DNA of 64,000 nt from the NCBI GenBank assembly GCA_913775095.1, contig CAJYIW010000001.1, positions 116,900 to 180,899 on the forward strand. Direction: 5' to 3'. Below, in pieces: positions 44,887 to 53,689 of the stretch. Origin of the DNA: an uncultured Siphonobacter sp. GTDB lineage: Bacteria; Bacteroidota; Bacteroidia; Cytophagales; Spirosomataceae. A program made the position numbers and the translations under genes. The notes below the pieces were generated by a model. It did not search any database. It saw nothing but the letters and a program-made list of their open reading frames with translations, and was not told the DNA's origin. Numbering within the stretch: the first letter of the stretch is position 1; the number at the start of each line of letters is the position of its first letter.

Positions 44887-45416
44887 TGCCCCTTACTACA
44901 AAATTTATATTCTGGCTTCTCTTCCCTATAGCCCTGCAAGCTCAGCAGAAAGAGGTCATTCACTGGCCGATTGATTCAAAACTGGACTCATTGATGAAGG
45001 TGCTCAACTATCCTGTACTTACCAAGGGCGTTGCCCTGCAGCAGACCCGGAAGCAATGCGAAATGCTGTTCGCTCCAACCGGGTATATTGTGCTGGTACG
45101 ATCCAATCAGTCAGAAAAGTGGATTCCGGCCTCGCAATTTTTAGCCAGTCGTGCCCCCGGAAGTCGATATGAGCTGGAATCAGCAAAGGTTATTCATTTC
45201 CAGAATGTCAAAAAGATAAAAGAAGGCGAATACACCAGTCAGGCTACCATTTATTTTGATGTCAGGCATTTTGATGAACATATTCCGGTTACTAAAAGTG
45301 TCTCAAAAGTAACGATTCCTTTTACGAAAGTGCCGCCTGCTACGGACTACTGGCAGATTTACGAACTTCGATTGACAGAAACCAGCAGTCGGCCGTCTGC
45401 AAGCCCCCATCCCTGA
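44886..45416 (+). CDS. Small secreted protein of unknown family
   Basis: 176 residues; signal peptide (FWLLFPIALQAQQ). Residues 35-160 form one module (RKQCEMLFAPTGYIVLVRSN, then TIYFDVRHFDEHIPV) like those of the previous genes. Its first base is the last base of the previous stop codon (TAATG). The papain-like gene follows after 8 bases. Confidence 0.65.
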   Translation: MPLTTKFIFWLLFPIALQAQQKEVIHWPIDSKLDSLMKVLNYPVLTKGVALQQTRKQCEMLFAPTGYIVLVRSNQSEKWIPASQFLASRAPGSRYELESAKVIHFQNVKKIKEGEYTSQATIYFDVRHFDEHIPVTKSVSKVTIPFTKVPPATDYWQIYELRLTETSSRPSASPHP

Positions 45417-45424
45417 TCAACTTT

Positions 45425-46855
45425 ATGAAAAAAACCTTTACTATTCTGCTAATTTTTGCGGGAATTATACACGCTGCGATGGCCCAGAAATCGTATCCAC
45501 GGGGTCTGGTATTTGATGATGAAGCCTACGAGAAAATGCCGATGAAAGCGGTATTGACCAAGGGGAGTTATGACAATCTGGAAAAACAGATTTCCTACGA
45601 ACGTTATTGCCCGCCCGTCATGGATCAGGCCCGGTATCAAACCTGCGTAGGCTTTGCCAGTACGTATTACATGCGATCCATCCTCGAAAAAATCAGCCGG
45701 AAGCAATCCCCAGGGACGGCGGTTGCTTTTTCACCGAGTTATACCTACGACAAAATCAAACAGATTTCGGATCTTGAATGCCAGCAGGGAAGTAGCCTGA
45801 TGGATGCCCTGTATAGTTTAAAAACGGCTGGAGCTCCCTTGTACGAAGACTTTCCGTATCCTAATTGCGGAACCATCAGTATGGAATTGGATCAGCAGGC
45901 CTCGGCTCACCGCATCGGAGATGTGATCCGCTTATTTGGCCTATTGGCTCCGGCAGAACTGAAGATCAAGTCCCTTAAAAAAGCATTGAGCGACGGCTAT
46001 CCGGTTGTTATTGGTATGCGAACGCCCCTGTCTTTTTTTGCCACTCAGCAGGTGTGGCAGCCAGCTCCCGGCGATGAACATACGCCGCTGGAAGGCACCG
46101 GCCACGCTCTGTGCGTCATTGGATACGATGACAGCAAATTTGGCGGAGCCTTTCGCGTCGTGAACAGCTGGGGTAACCAGTGGGCAGAAGAGGGCTTTTG
46201 CTGGGTACGTTATCAGGACATGGCTCGCTATACCTACCATGCCTTTCAGGCCTTTCCCGATTTTAATGCTCCGGTGCCGGTTGCAAAAGTCGAGAACCTG
46301 AAGGGGAAGCTGAACCTGCAACTTCGGGAGGGTTCTTTGATGCCGTCAAGTCAGCTATTGCAGAAAGGCCTGGTGGTCAGCAATGATCATCCACGGGATA
46401 TCATGATGTATCAGTTGTCGGAAAGCTATTCTGCCGGAACCGCTTTCAAGGCTTTCATTACTGCCAGTGAATCCGCTTACGTGTATATGATTGGTACCGA
46501 CACTACGTTTCAGATGAATGCTCTGTTTCCTTATACTGCTGGAGTGAGTCCTCTGCTGGGTCCCCATACGACCGTTGCTTACCCTTCCGACAACAAATCT
46601 ATAACGCTGGATCAGGCCAGTGGAACCGACTACCTGATTGTTCTTTTTTCCAGAAAGCCTCTGGCCTTTTCCCAGATTCTTCAGCAATTGCAGCAACGTT
46701 CCGGCGATCTTTCCACGCGACTGACGGCGGTCCTGAAAGAAGATCTCATTCCGGGTCAATCCATCCGCTATCAACCCAATGAACCTGCTTTTGAGGTAAA
46801 GTCCGGGGCTTCTGGTTCTGTTGTACCTCTGGTGGTAGCCATTGAACACCGGTAA
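45425..46855 (+). CDS. Secreted papain-like (C1A) cysteine peptidase 1
   Basis: 476 residues; signal peptide to about 20 (IIHAAMAQK). The catalytic set is complete: oxyanion Gln68 and Cys74 in MDQARYQTCVGFAS, His227 in GHALCVIGYDD, Asn247 in VVNSWGNQWAEEGF. Peptidase domain about 45-285. The C-terminal 190 residues resemble the surface-sensing or scaffold domain of other operon members (YQLSESYSAGTAFKAFITAS, then YPSDNKSITLD) and look DUF4384-like. A paralogue with the same N-terminal DDEAYE phrase sits at the far end of the locus. It is 3 bases upstream of the next gene. Confidence 0.92.
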   Translation: MKKTFTILLIFAGIIHAAMAQKSYPRGLVFDDEAYEKMPMKAVLTKGSYDNLEKQISYERYCPPVMDQARYQTCVGFASTYYMRSILEKISRKQSPGTAVAFSPSYTYDKIKQISDLECQQGSSLMDALYSLKTAGAPLYEDFPYPNCGTISMELDQQASAHRIGDVIRLFGLLAPAELKIKSLKKALSDGYPVVIGMRTPLSFFATQQVWQPAPGDEHTPLEGTGHALCVIGYDDSKFGGAFRVVNSWGNQWAEEGFCWVRYQDMARYTYHAFQAFPDFNAPVPVAKVENLKGKLNLQLREGSLMPSSQLLQKGLVVSNDHPRDIMMYQLSESYSAGTAFKAFITASESAYVYMIGTDTTFQMNALFPYTAGVSPLLGPHTTVAYPSDNKSITLDQASGTDYLIVLFSRKPLAFSQILQQLQQRSGDLSTRLTAVLKEDLIPGQSIRYQPNEPAFEVKSGASGSVVPLVVAIEHR

Positions 46856-46858
46856 GTT

Positions 46859-48346
46859 ATGCGAACGTTTTTGTTAGTAATCAATCTGATCTGGCTCTTC
46901 CTGCAAACGGGAAGAGCTCAGACTTTTTCGGCTCAGGAGCAGGAGATTATTATTGCCAATGCCCGTAAACTACTGGATACCGGGTATCTGCAAAATCTGG
47001 AAATATTGACCCATTATGAAGTTAATCAACCCTTTGAAGCTCTGGACCCGCAGTTGAAGGCATTTGTAAAATCAGCATTTCGGGATGCGGATGTGCAGGT
47101 GTTCAACGAATTTCGTGAACCTCTGGGAACGCTTACCTCTATTGAAGAATACATCAAAGATTGCCACATTTTTTTTAAACAAAAACCCATCATCAATACG
47201 CTGGACTGGACCCAGGCCCGGTATCAGTTTCATCACACCCCGGATCAAAAGCCTTACCTCAACGTGTACGTAATCAAGAAGATGCAGGGGATTGAGAAAA
47301 AATCCCAGAATTACGCAAACGTAGTGGAGTGCCGGATTTACTTTGCTCAGAACGAACGATTGAAATCCTTTTATGACTTCAGAATTGCGGGAATTACCCG
47401 AGCTGAAAAGTATCCGGCGGGAGCTTTTACCCAGTCAGATTTAAAGCCGGAGGAAAAAACCAATGATCTGTTTTCGGCACTGGATACGCTGACTGCTCAA
47501 CTACAGGAGCGGATTGCGGGAACCACTCCGGAGCTGATCCTGGAACGGTTCACTTATCGGAACTGCGGAGTCAACGACGCCCTTTCCGACCAGATGTTTG
47601 CTACGCTGAATGCCTGTCTGCAACGCCGGGTGAAGATACCTATCCGTTCCGTAGCCGAGGATGCCAGTACCTCTCCGGTGATTCGGGGTTTTTATGAAGA
47701 ACAAGGAAATTACTTACGAATTCGGGTAGAATTACGGGAATCAGGCAGTGGCAAACTGGTAAAAACGCTGGAAAATACGAGCCTGCCGCTGCAATGGTTA
47801 CAGGAGCAGAATATTTCCGTAATTCCGGATAATTACCAGGAAGTAAAGGTCGTGCAGGATACCCTGCGACAGATCACCGCTGTGACACCGCCTTCGGTAT
47901 TAAAAATTGAAATCCGCACCGACCGTGGCAGAACGGGCGTCGAATACTGGGCGGGACAGCAAATGATGCTGGAAGCAAAAGCGAATCGCCCCTGCCACAT
48001 TCGATTGCTGTACCGATTAGCCGATGGTACGCAGACGCTGCTGGAAAACGATTTTGTCATACGACCCGGTCAGGAAAACAAGCTGGTGCGTATTGCCCCT
48101 GAAGCTTCATTCATCTGCTCGGCTCCTTTCGGCACGGAATACCTGCTGGCTTATGCCTCTGAACAGCCCTTCTGCCCCCTGCCCACCCGCCCTAACCGGG
48201 AAGGATACTTCAGACAGGAAGGTGATTATCAGATATACGTAGGCTCACTGGCCGTTTTCAATACGCTGATGAAATGCTCAAAAAGCGGAGGAATCACCGA
48301 AGATCATATTCAGATTACCACGCGTGAAGCAAGTAGTACGAAATAA
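46859..48346 (+). CDS. Secreted protein with C-terminal DUF4384-like domain
   Basis: 495 residues; signal peptide (LFLQTGRAQT). Residues 30-170 contain the operon-shared type of module (FVKSAFRDADVQVFNE, TSIEEYIKDCHIFFKQ). The C-terminal 130 residues (VEYWAGQQMMLEAKANRPC, HIRLLYRLADGTQTLL) look like DUF4384, a beta-domain often fused to kinases, caspases and other signalling proteins. The middle part (TLRQITAVTPPSVLKI) is a linker. It may be a structural adaptor for the peptidases. A 27-base gap separates it from the tubulin-like gene. Confidence 0.7.
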   Translation: MRTFLLVINLIWLFLQTGRAQTFSAQEQEIIIANARKLLDTGYLQNLEILTHYEVNQPFEALDPQLKAFVKSAFRDADVQVFNEFREPLGTLTSIEEYIKDCHIFFKQKPIINTLDWTQARYQFHHTPDQKPYLNVYVIKKMQGIEKKSQNYANVVECRIYFAQNERLKSFYDFRIAGITRAEKYPAGAFTQSDLKPEEKTNDLFSALDTLTAQLQERIAGTTPELILERFTYRNCGVNDALSDQMFATLNACLQRRVKIPIRSVAEDASTSPVIRGFYEEQGNYLRIRVELRESGSGKLVKTLENTSLPLQWLQEQNISVIPDNYQEVKVVQDTLRQITAVTPPSVLKIEIRTDRGRTGVEYWAGQQMMLEAKANRPCHIRLLYRLADGTQTLLENDFVIRPGQENKLVRIAPEASFICSAPFGTEYLLAYASEQPFCPLPTRPNREGYFRQEGDYQIYVGSLAVFNTLMKCSKSGGITEDHIQITTREASSTK

Positions 48347-48373
48347 TTCAAAAATTAACCCCCATTTCCAGTT

Positions 48374-51300
48374 ATGGAAAATCATTTACTCATCGTTGCC
48401 GGAGGAACCGGAGGAAAAATAGTAAGGGCTTACAAAAAACTGGTATATCAGCAATTTCGTAATGATTCCCCTAAAAACATTGAATACCTATACATTGACT
48501 CCAGCCGTGATGAATGGAATAAGGATTCGGAATGGGAAGTTCTGGGAGATTCCATTGCCCTGGGTAACAGTAACTTTCTGGAGTTACAATCGCAGGGGCT
48601 GGCTGAGAAATTTCAGGAAATTGAGCAATATCCGGGCGTAAAGGAATTCATTGGTGAAAAGCAGCAATGGATCGACCTGATGAACAACGCTCAGGGACAG
48701 AAAACGGCGGGGATGCAGCGTCGGCGGATGGGGCGAATTCTTTTTGCCAGTAATGCCAGTAATTTCAATAAAGCATTAGCCGATCGGGTCCAGAAACTTC
48801 GTCAGGAAACCAATCAGACCGACGTCACCTTTCACGTCTGTGCTGGCCTGGCGGGTGGAACGGGTAGTGGTTCAATCATCGATATTATCACCCAGATTCG
48901 GAATCAGTTTCCAGCCAGCAACAATTCTTTCCGGATTCTGCTGTATGTCTACTTGCCCGAGGACGTAAGCAACTGGAACACGCCCCTGGATTTCTATCAT
49001 GCCAATGGATATGCCGCCCTTACCGAATTAAACGCTCTGAGTACAGGAGCTTTGAAGCCCTTTGATGTAACGGGAGAAAAAGGTCAGCTGGACGTTCAGA
49101 CGCCTTTTACGGGTTGTTATGTGTTTACCAATCAGAACGAAAATGGGGTTACCGTTGATAAAGAAACCGAACTGCCCGCCATTGTCGCGGATTTTCTGTA
49201 TCAGAAAACGGTTGCGTTAAAGGTAATTACCTCTGAGCTGGAGCGACTGGAAAACGGGGAAAACGGAGATCCATCCCCGGAGATGCTGAAGGGAAGCAAA
49301 GTGGGCGAGCGGAGCAAGCGTTTCCTGAGTTTTGGCATTAAAAGAATTGCTATTCCCGAACAGGAAATTAAAGAATACCTGACGTTTAATCTGGCCCGTC
49401 AGGCAGCCTTGCAATTACGTTTTAACAATTGGACGGATGCGGCTGGCTTTGTAGAAGAACCCCGAAATATGGGCTTCAACGAATACGTTCAACAGAAGGA
49501 TAAACTTCAGGGCTGGCACCTGACGCTCAACCACTTGATGTTATCCGAACCCGTTCTGATTGATGAAAGCAGTAAGCGGTGGAAGAAATTTGAAAACCAC
49601 TGGAATGATAAAATAGACTTCTTCAAGCCACTGGCCCTGGAAAAAGACAAGAAAGAATGGGTCGACGCCCTTAAGATGCTTATCAGCCGGGAGTTCGACG
49701 AAGATTTCCGTAAGTCAGGGGGCGTGAATCGGTTTTTCGAAGCCAAACGTAAAGACAAGCGGGACATGGCCCGTGAAATCCGTAAACGCATTGAAGCCGA
49801 GTTTTTCGGAGAGTGGAGAAATGGTGATTTATCCATTTCGGATTTGAGTCGAAAACTGAATGCTCTGCTGGATTTCCTGCGAACGGATGTGACACGTCAG
49901 ATTAATGAGAAAATTGAGTCATATCACCGTCTGGAAGAAAAGGCTAAAGCAGATGTACGTGAATTAGACAAAGAATGGGCTCAGATGGGCGTTATAGGCA
50001 AATGGTTTGGCAAACGTAGTGAGCTGTTTGATACCCAGAGGCTGGCCCTTCAGGACGAATACATCATCCGTACTCAACTACGGGGAGCTCAGTTTGCCCG
50101 GGAGTTCATGCCCGAAATTCTGGAGCAACTGGAATTATTTAATCAGGAGTTAACTCAGGCGGGGGCAACGATTAATGAAGGAATCCTTTTGTTCGAAAAA
50201 AATATTAACTCTCGCTGTGAAGACGCGGACTGGATTACTCAGCCCGAGCAAATTCAAAAGGATGTCTTTAAACAGCAACTTATTCCTTTTTATGAGTCGA
50301 CTCAGGTAAAGCAGTCCGTTCGGTTTTTCAATCATGACAGTAAAATACAAAACCAGCAGACGGCAAAAGTACGCGAAGCTATAACGAAAGTGCTCGGCGA
50401 GGATCGCATGAACTTTGCTGATTTTAACAGCAGGCTCTCCAAACACGCCTTTGCCACTGAGCTGGAAAAAGTTTGTTTGCAAAATGCTCTGATTTTGGAG
50501 AAGGATCAAAGCAAACAGGATCGTTTGCTGGGAATGAGTGTAATTGAAAAACTGCAACGCCATTACCAGGACAATACGCAGGAATTGCGATCACTGGTGG
50601 GTCAGCTGATGCGTTTTGCCGGATGTTATGTAGAATTCAATCCCAATGAAGTAACTAAAGCCGGTGATGGCTTTTCTACCGGAGCGGTTTCCCGAACATT
50701 GTTGATCATTCTGCCTCAGAATTCAACGGCTCAGTATCCGCAATTCGTTGAACAGTTGAAACAGGCCTTTGAGTTTAACAAAGATTCTCAGGTATCGCTG
50801 AAATTCCTCGAAGCCGATGCCAATGAATACCAGATTACGCTGATGACCATTACGAGTCTGTTTCCTCTTCGTTACTTATCCAGTACAGACCGTTTGCGGG
50901 AAAAATACCAGTTACGCCTTCAGAAATCCGATGGCGAAAAAGCCCGCATGCTGCTTCACCTGCAAAACGATAGCGGAAAGCTTCCCAAACTCTTTGCCGC
51001 TACGCAACAGGAACGGGAAGGCGAGTTACTGGATCAGCAGAAGCGAGCCATTCCTCAGCTGTTATTAGGGTACGCCATGGGGAAGATTAAACTTACAAAA
51101 AATGAAGACGGCTATACAAAACTGGCCTTAATCGAACTCAACCGTTTTGATGATGAAGAGCCGGTAGTGTGGATGGATCCGTCCTTACCTAAAGCCTGGA
51201 AAAGTTTATCTTCGGATGAGCTGGATAAGCTAAACGTATCAATAGATCAGGAAGTAAAGGTTAATTTTCGGCATAAGGAAAAGAAAGCGGAGCTGGTGAC

Positions 51301-51415
51301 GAATATCGTAAAAACCATGAAAGGCTTACAGGCTGAGCACGCCGGAACTCCGGAATATAAGCTCCTGAGTGATGCCGGTAAACAACTGATAGAAACCCTG
51401 GAAAAAGAAGCCTGA
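48374..51415 (+). CDS. Large tubulin/FtsZ-like GTPase (Tubulin_2 type)
   Basis: 1013 residues without signal peptide, so cytoplasmic. The N-terminal Rossmann strand LLIVAGGTGGKIVRAYKKL and the tubulin signature AGLAGGTGSGSIID (about 157-170) place it in the tubulin superfamily; YLYIDSSRDEWN and LYVYLPEDVSNWN fit the sugar- and base-contacting loops. The GTPase part covers about 1-350. Residues 380-720 are highly charged and predicted coiled coil (EKIESYHRLEEKAKADVREL). The C-terminal 250 residues are globular and unassigned. Large members of this family have been proposed to act in membrane remodelling. It is followed after 2 bases by a membrane zinc-ribbon protein that may recruit it. Confidence 0.85.
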   Translation: MENHLLIVAGGTGGKIVRAYKKLVYQQFRNDSPKNIEYLYIDSSRDEWNKDSEWEVLGDSIALGNSNFLELQSQGLAEKFQEIEQYPGVKEFIGEKQQWIDLMNNAQGQKTAGMQRRRMGRILFASNASNFNKALADRVQKLRQETNQTDVTFHVCAGLAGGTGSGSIIDIITQIRNQFPASNNSFRILLYVYLPEDVSNWNTPLDFYHANGYAALTELNALSTGALKPFDVTGEKGQLDVQTPFTGCYVFTNQNENGVTVDKETELPAIVADFLYQKTVALKVITSELERLENGENGDPSPEMLKGSKVGERSKRFLSFGIKRIAIPEQEIKEYLTFNLARQAALQLRFNNWTDAAGFVEEPRNMGFNEYVQQKDKLQGWHLTLNHLMLSEPVLIDESSKRWKKFENHWNDKIDFFKPLALEKDKKEWVDALKMLISREFDEDFRKSGGVNRFFEAKRKDKRDMAREIRKRIEAEFFGEWRNGDLSISDLSRKLNALLDFLRTDVTRQINEKIESYHRLEEKAKADVRELDKEWAQMGVIGKWFGKRSELFDTQRLALQDEYIIRTQLRGAQFAREFMPEILEQLELFNQELTQAGATINEGILLFEKNINSRCEDADWITQPEQIQKDVFKQQLIPFYESTQVKQSVRFFNHDSKIQNQQTAKVREAITKVLGEDRMNFADFNSRLSKHAFATELEKVCLQNALILEKDQSKQDRLLGMSVIEKLQRHYQDNTQELRSLVGQLMRFAGCYVEFNPNEVTKAGDGFSTGAVSRTLLIILPQNSTAQYPQFVEQLKQAFEFNKDSQVSLKFLEADANEYQITLMTITSLFPLRYLSSTDRLREKYQLRLQKSDGEKARMLLHLQNDSGKLPKLFAATQQEREGELLDQQKRAIPQLLLGYAMGKIKLTKNEDGYTKLALIELNRFDDEEPVVWMDPSLPKAWKSLSSDELDKLNVSIDQEVKVNFRHKEKKAELVTNIVKTMKGLQAEHAGTPEYKLLSDAGKQLIETLEKEA

Positions 51416-51417
51416 TC

Positions 51418-51975
51418 ATGACCCGTTACGGAAAATGTACCAATATTGAAGACTGCCCGAAAGCTAAATCGGGAGAAGTGATTGTTATAAACGGAACAAA
51501 GGAATTTATCTGTCCTTCGTGCCACGAGCCTTTGTTTGAAGTATCGGCTCCAAAACTAAAACGACCCGTTTGGCAGAAAGCGGCCCTGATTACCGCTGGC
51601 GTTCTGGCTTTAGCTGGAGCGGCGGCATGGATGTTAAACTACCCACGTAAACCTGGAGACCCTATAGGAGATTGTGACAGCAGTTGTGTGACCGTTGAAG
51701 GATCTTCAGGTACAGATAGCGTATATAATTATGAACCCCCTGAGAAGGTGGTAGCCACCAAAGGCACTACCATCAAAAACAGTGAATACTGTGTAGATTG
51801 TGAGTCGTTCTATCTGGTTGCGGATGGCAAGGGAGGAACCGAAATCAGGACGGAGGGCTACAACACCAGATGTTGTAAATGCGGCTCCAAAGTTGCGTTC
51901 AAAGATGGGTATTACTACAACATCATTTGCGAAGATGACCGCATCAAAGCCGTAATGGCAGAGAAAGTCGAGTAA
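51418..51975 (+). CDS. Zinc-ribbon protein with a single membrane helix
   Basis: 185 residues. N-terminal zinc ribbon C-x5-C ... C-x2-C (GKCTNIEDCPKA and FICPSCHEPLF, residues 7-43), one membrane helix at about 58-78 (KAALITAGVLALAGAAAW) and a C-terminal part with further Cys pairs (YCVDCESF, TRCCKCGSK), probably a second ribbon. Positive residues before the helix put the first ribbon in the cytoplasm, next to the tubulin-like GTPase encoded 2 bases upstream. A membrane anchor or adaptor linking that GTPase to the exported proteins is a reasonable inference. Last gene of the operon. Confidence 0.75.
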   Translation: MTRYGKCTNIEDCPKAKSGEVIVINGTKEFICPSCHEPLFEVSAPKLKRPVWQKAALITAGVLALAGAAAWMLNYPRKPGDPIGDCDSSCVTVEGSSGTDSVYNYEPPEKVVATKGTTIKNSEYCVDCESFYLVADGKGGTEIRTEGYNTRCCKCGSKVAFKDGYYYNIICEDDRIKAVMAEKVE

Positions 51976-51985
51976 GCAAACGGGC

Positions 51986-52035
51986 TTAATGAAGAAGACC
52001 ACGAAAGCCTGGGCTTTCGTGGTCTTCTTCATTAA
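51986..52035. terminator. Bidirectional terminator, 24-base perfect hairpin
   Basis: Left arm 51986-52009 (begins TTAATGAAGAAGACC, ends GAAAGCC) and right arm 52012-52035 are perfect reverse complements around a 2-base loop. It lies between the convergent ends of the tubulin operon and the sigma-factor operon. Confidence 0.88.
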
Positions 52036-52066
52036 ATAACCAGTAACGAACAACCAATAACTAAAA

Positions 52067-52909
52067 TTACCCCTCATTCACCACAAAGCCATACCGCACA
52101 AAGCGGGCCATGTCCCGGTAGGTGATCCAGCAGAAGCCCTGGTCGGCCCAGGTTTTGCCGAAGCTGTTGATAACCCGGAAAGCTCCCCCAAACTGGTGAT
52201 CATCGTAACCGATGATGCAAAGGGCGTGACCTTTCAGCTCCTTATTTTTCGGGTCATCGCCGGGAGCGGGTTGCCAGACTTTCTTGGTGTAGTAAAAAGA
52301 GGCAGGAATGACCATTCCAATGACGACCGGACTACCCGCGGCCAGGGACTGCCTCATGGAAAGGAGCTTGGTTGATTCCGGATCCTGAACTTTAAAAATC
52401 CGCTCATATCCTTTGATTCGGAATCGATTCGCAATGGGATCGACTTTAGCCGTTTTTTCACCGCAGGCCGGGTACGGGAAATGTTGCCAGGACGTATTTC
52501 CCACCTGCTGCATCAGCTGCAGTACTTTGGCCAGATATACCCCCTGTGAGCAGTTGTAATCACCATCCAGCTTGGCCTTTTCGTAAAGATAACCCGGTGA
52601 AAAAGCAATTTTTGTAATGGCCACCGGATTTTTCAGCCCTCTCCGTTTAGCTTCCAGAATGGTTTGCAGGTAATAACCGCAGGCAAAACTCACACAGGTG
52701 CTGAAAGGTCCCTGAGCCTGAACGGCTGGACAATACGATTCGAAGCTGATACGGGAGGGTAGGGGAGCTTTGGTTAGTACCTGCTCAAAGGGTAATTGCT
52801 CATACGCTTCATCGTCCAGCAGCATTCCCGTTTGGGGAAGGGGTTGAGCTAATAATTTACTGGAGATCAGAATGACGAGTCCGATGAATCCGAAACGTAA
52901 AAAAGGCAT
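52067..52909 (-). CDS. Secreted papain-like (C1A) cysteine peptidase 2
   Basis: 280 residues; signal peptide (IGLVILISSKLLAQP). Catalytic residues: Gln66 and Cys72 in QAQGPFSTCVSFACG, His228 in KGHALCIIGYDD, Asn248 in RVINSFGKTWADQGF. It is a clear paralogue of peptidase 1 (DDEAYE at the N-terminus, WQPAPGDD before the His, GAFRV before the Asn) but lacks its 190-residue C-terminal extension. It is the last gene of the sigma/anti-sigma operon and overlaps the anti-sigma gene by one base. A role in signal processing for that sigma factor is possible. Confidence 0.92.
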   Translation of the reverse strand: MPFLRFGFIGLVILISSKLLAQPLPQTGMLLDDEAYEQLPFEQVLTKAPLPSRISFESYCPAVQAQGPFSTCVSFACGYYLQTILEAKRRGLKNPVAITKIAFSPGYLYEKAKLDGDYNCSQGVYLAKVLQLMQQVGNTSWQHFPYPACGEKTAKVDPIANRFRIKGYERIFKVQDPESTKLLSMRQSLAAGSPVVIGMVIPASFYYTKKVWQPAPGDDPKNKELKGHALCIIGYDDHQFGGAFRVINSFGKTWADQGFCWITYRDMARFVRYGFVVNEG

Positions 52910-53685
52910 TACTTGCTTTCATTTTTAAGTAGCTCACTACTTAACTGCTGAGCTTCAGACTGGTAAGGATGTCCACTTTGGTTTTCAATGGTTTGTAACA
53001 ACGTACGGGCCTGATCGGGTTGACTATTTTTCAGATACGCCAGAGCGAGGTACCACTGAGCAGAAGCGTCCCAATGATTACGCACCTCCTCAGTCAGACT
53101 GCGTAATTCCGTAATTGCCTGCCGGGTTTGATCTTTTTCCAGCAACTGCAAAGCCTGATAAAGCTGTACCGAATCACGGGTGGTCTGGCTTTCTTCATTA
53201 CTGGCTCCCAACAGGTCCGGATCGTCTTCTGCCACAGGAGTTAACTTGACGGGTTTACTCATAAAACGCTCGGCTAACTGCTCGCCAGGCGTCGCACCGG
53301 ATCCATTGAATTGGGGCGTTTGCCATACAAACCAGCCTGTTCCCAGAAGAATGACCAGACTGGCCGCCACCGCGAGAGGATACCAGCGATTACGTTTGAG
53401 CGTGGGCGTAACCGGAAAATCGATGACCTGAGGGTCGGGCTTTGCCAACGCTGGAGAAGGCTGGGACAGCTGGCCCTGTTCCGTTAATTGCTGGTGAATC
53501 TGGCGGAACTTATCCTTGGTAGCCAGTACCTCAAAACCTTTTTTTAATTCCTTCTGCAACAATACTTCCTGACGTAGCTCAGGGTTCTGCTGAACCTGAT
53601 GTTCAAAACGCTGACGTTCGGATTCAGACATCTGATTCGTTAGATATGCTCCTATCTGGGCAATAATATCTTCTGTAAGTTCCAT
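52909..53685 (-). CDS. Membrane anti-sigma-like protein with periplasmic TPR-like domain
   Basis: 258 residues. The cytoplasmic N-terminus (IIAQIGAYLTNQMSESERQ, then a charged helical segment to about 60) looks like an anti-sigma domain without the zinc motif. One membrane helix lies at about 102-122 (WYPLAVAASLVILLGTGWFV). The periplasmic C-terminus (170-255) has TPR-like helix pairs (HWDASAQWYLALAYLKNSQ, PDQARTLLQTIENQ). It sits 4 bases after the sigma factor gene, the standard order for a cognate pair. The TPR part could sense a partner or unfolded protein. Confidence 0.8.
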   Translation of the reverse strand: MELTEDIIAQIGAYLTNQMSESERQRFEHQVQQNPELRQEVLLQKELKKGFEVLATKDKFRQIHQQLTEQGQLSQPSPALAKPDPQVIDFPVTPTLKRNRWYPLAVAASLVILLGTGWFVWQTPQFNGSGATPGEQLAERFMSKPVKLTPVAEDDPDLLGASNEESQTTRDSVQLYQALQLLEKDQTRQAITELRSLTEEVRNHWDASAQWYLALAYLKNSQPDQARTLLQTIENQSGHPYQSEAQQLSSELLKNESK

Positions 53686-53689
53686 AACC

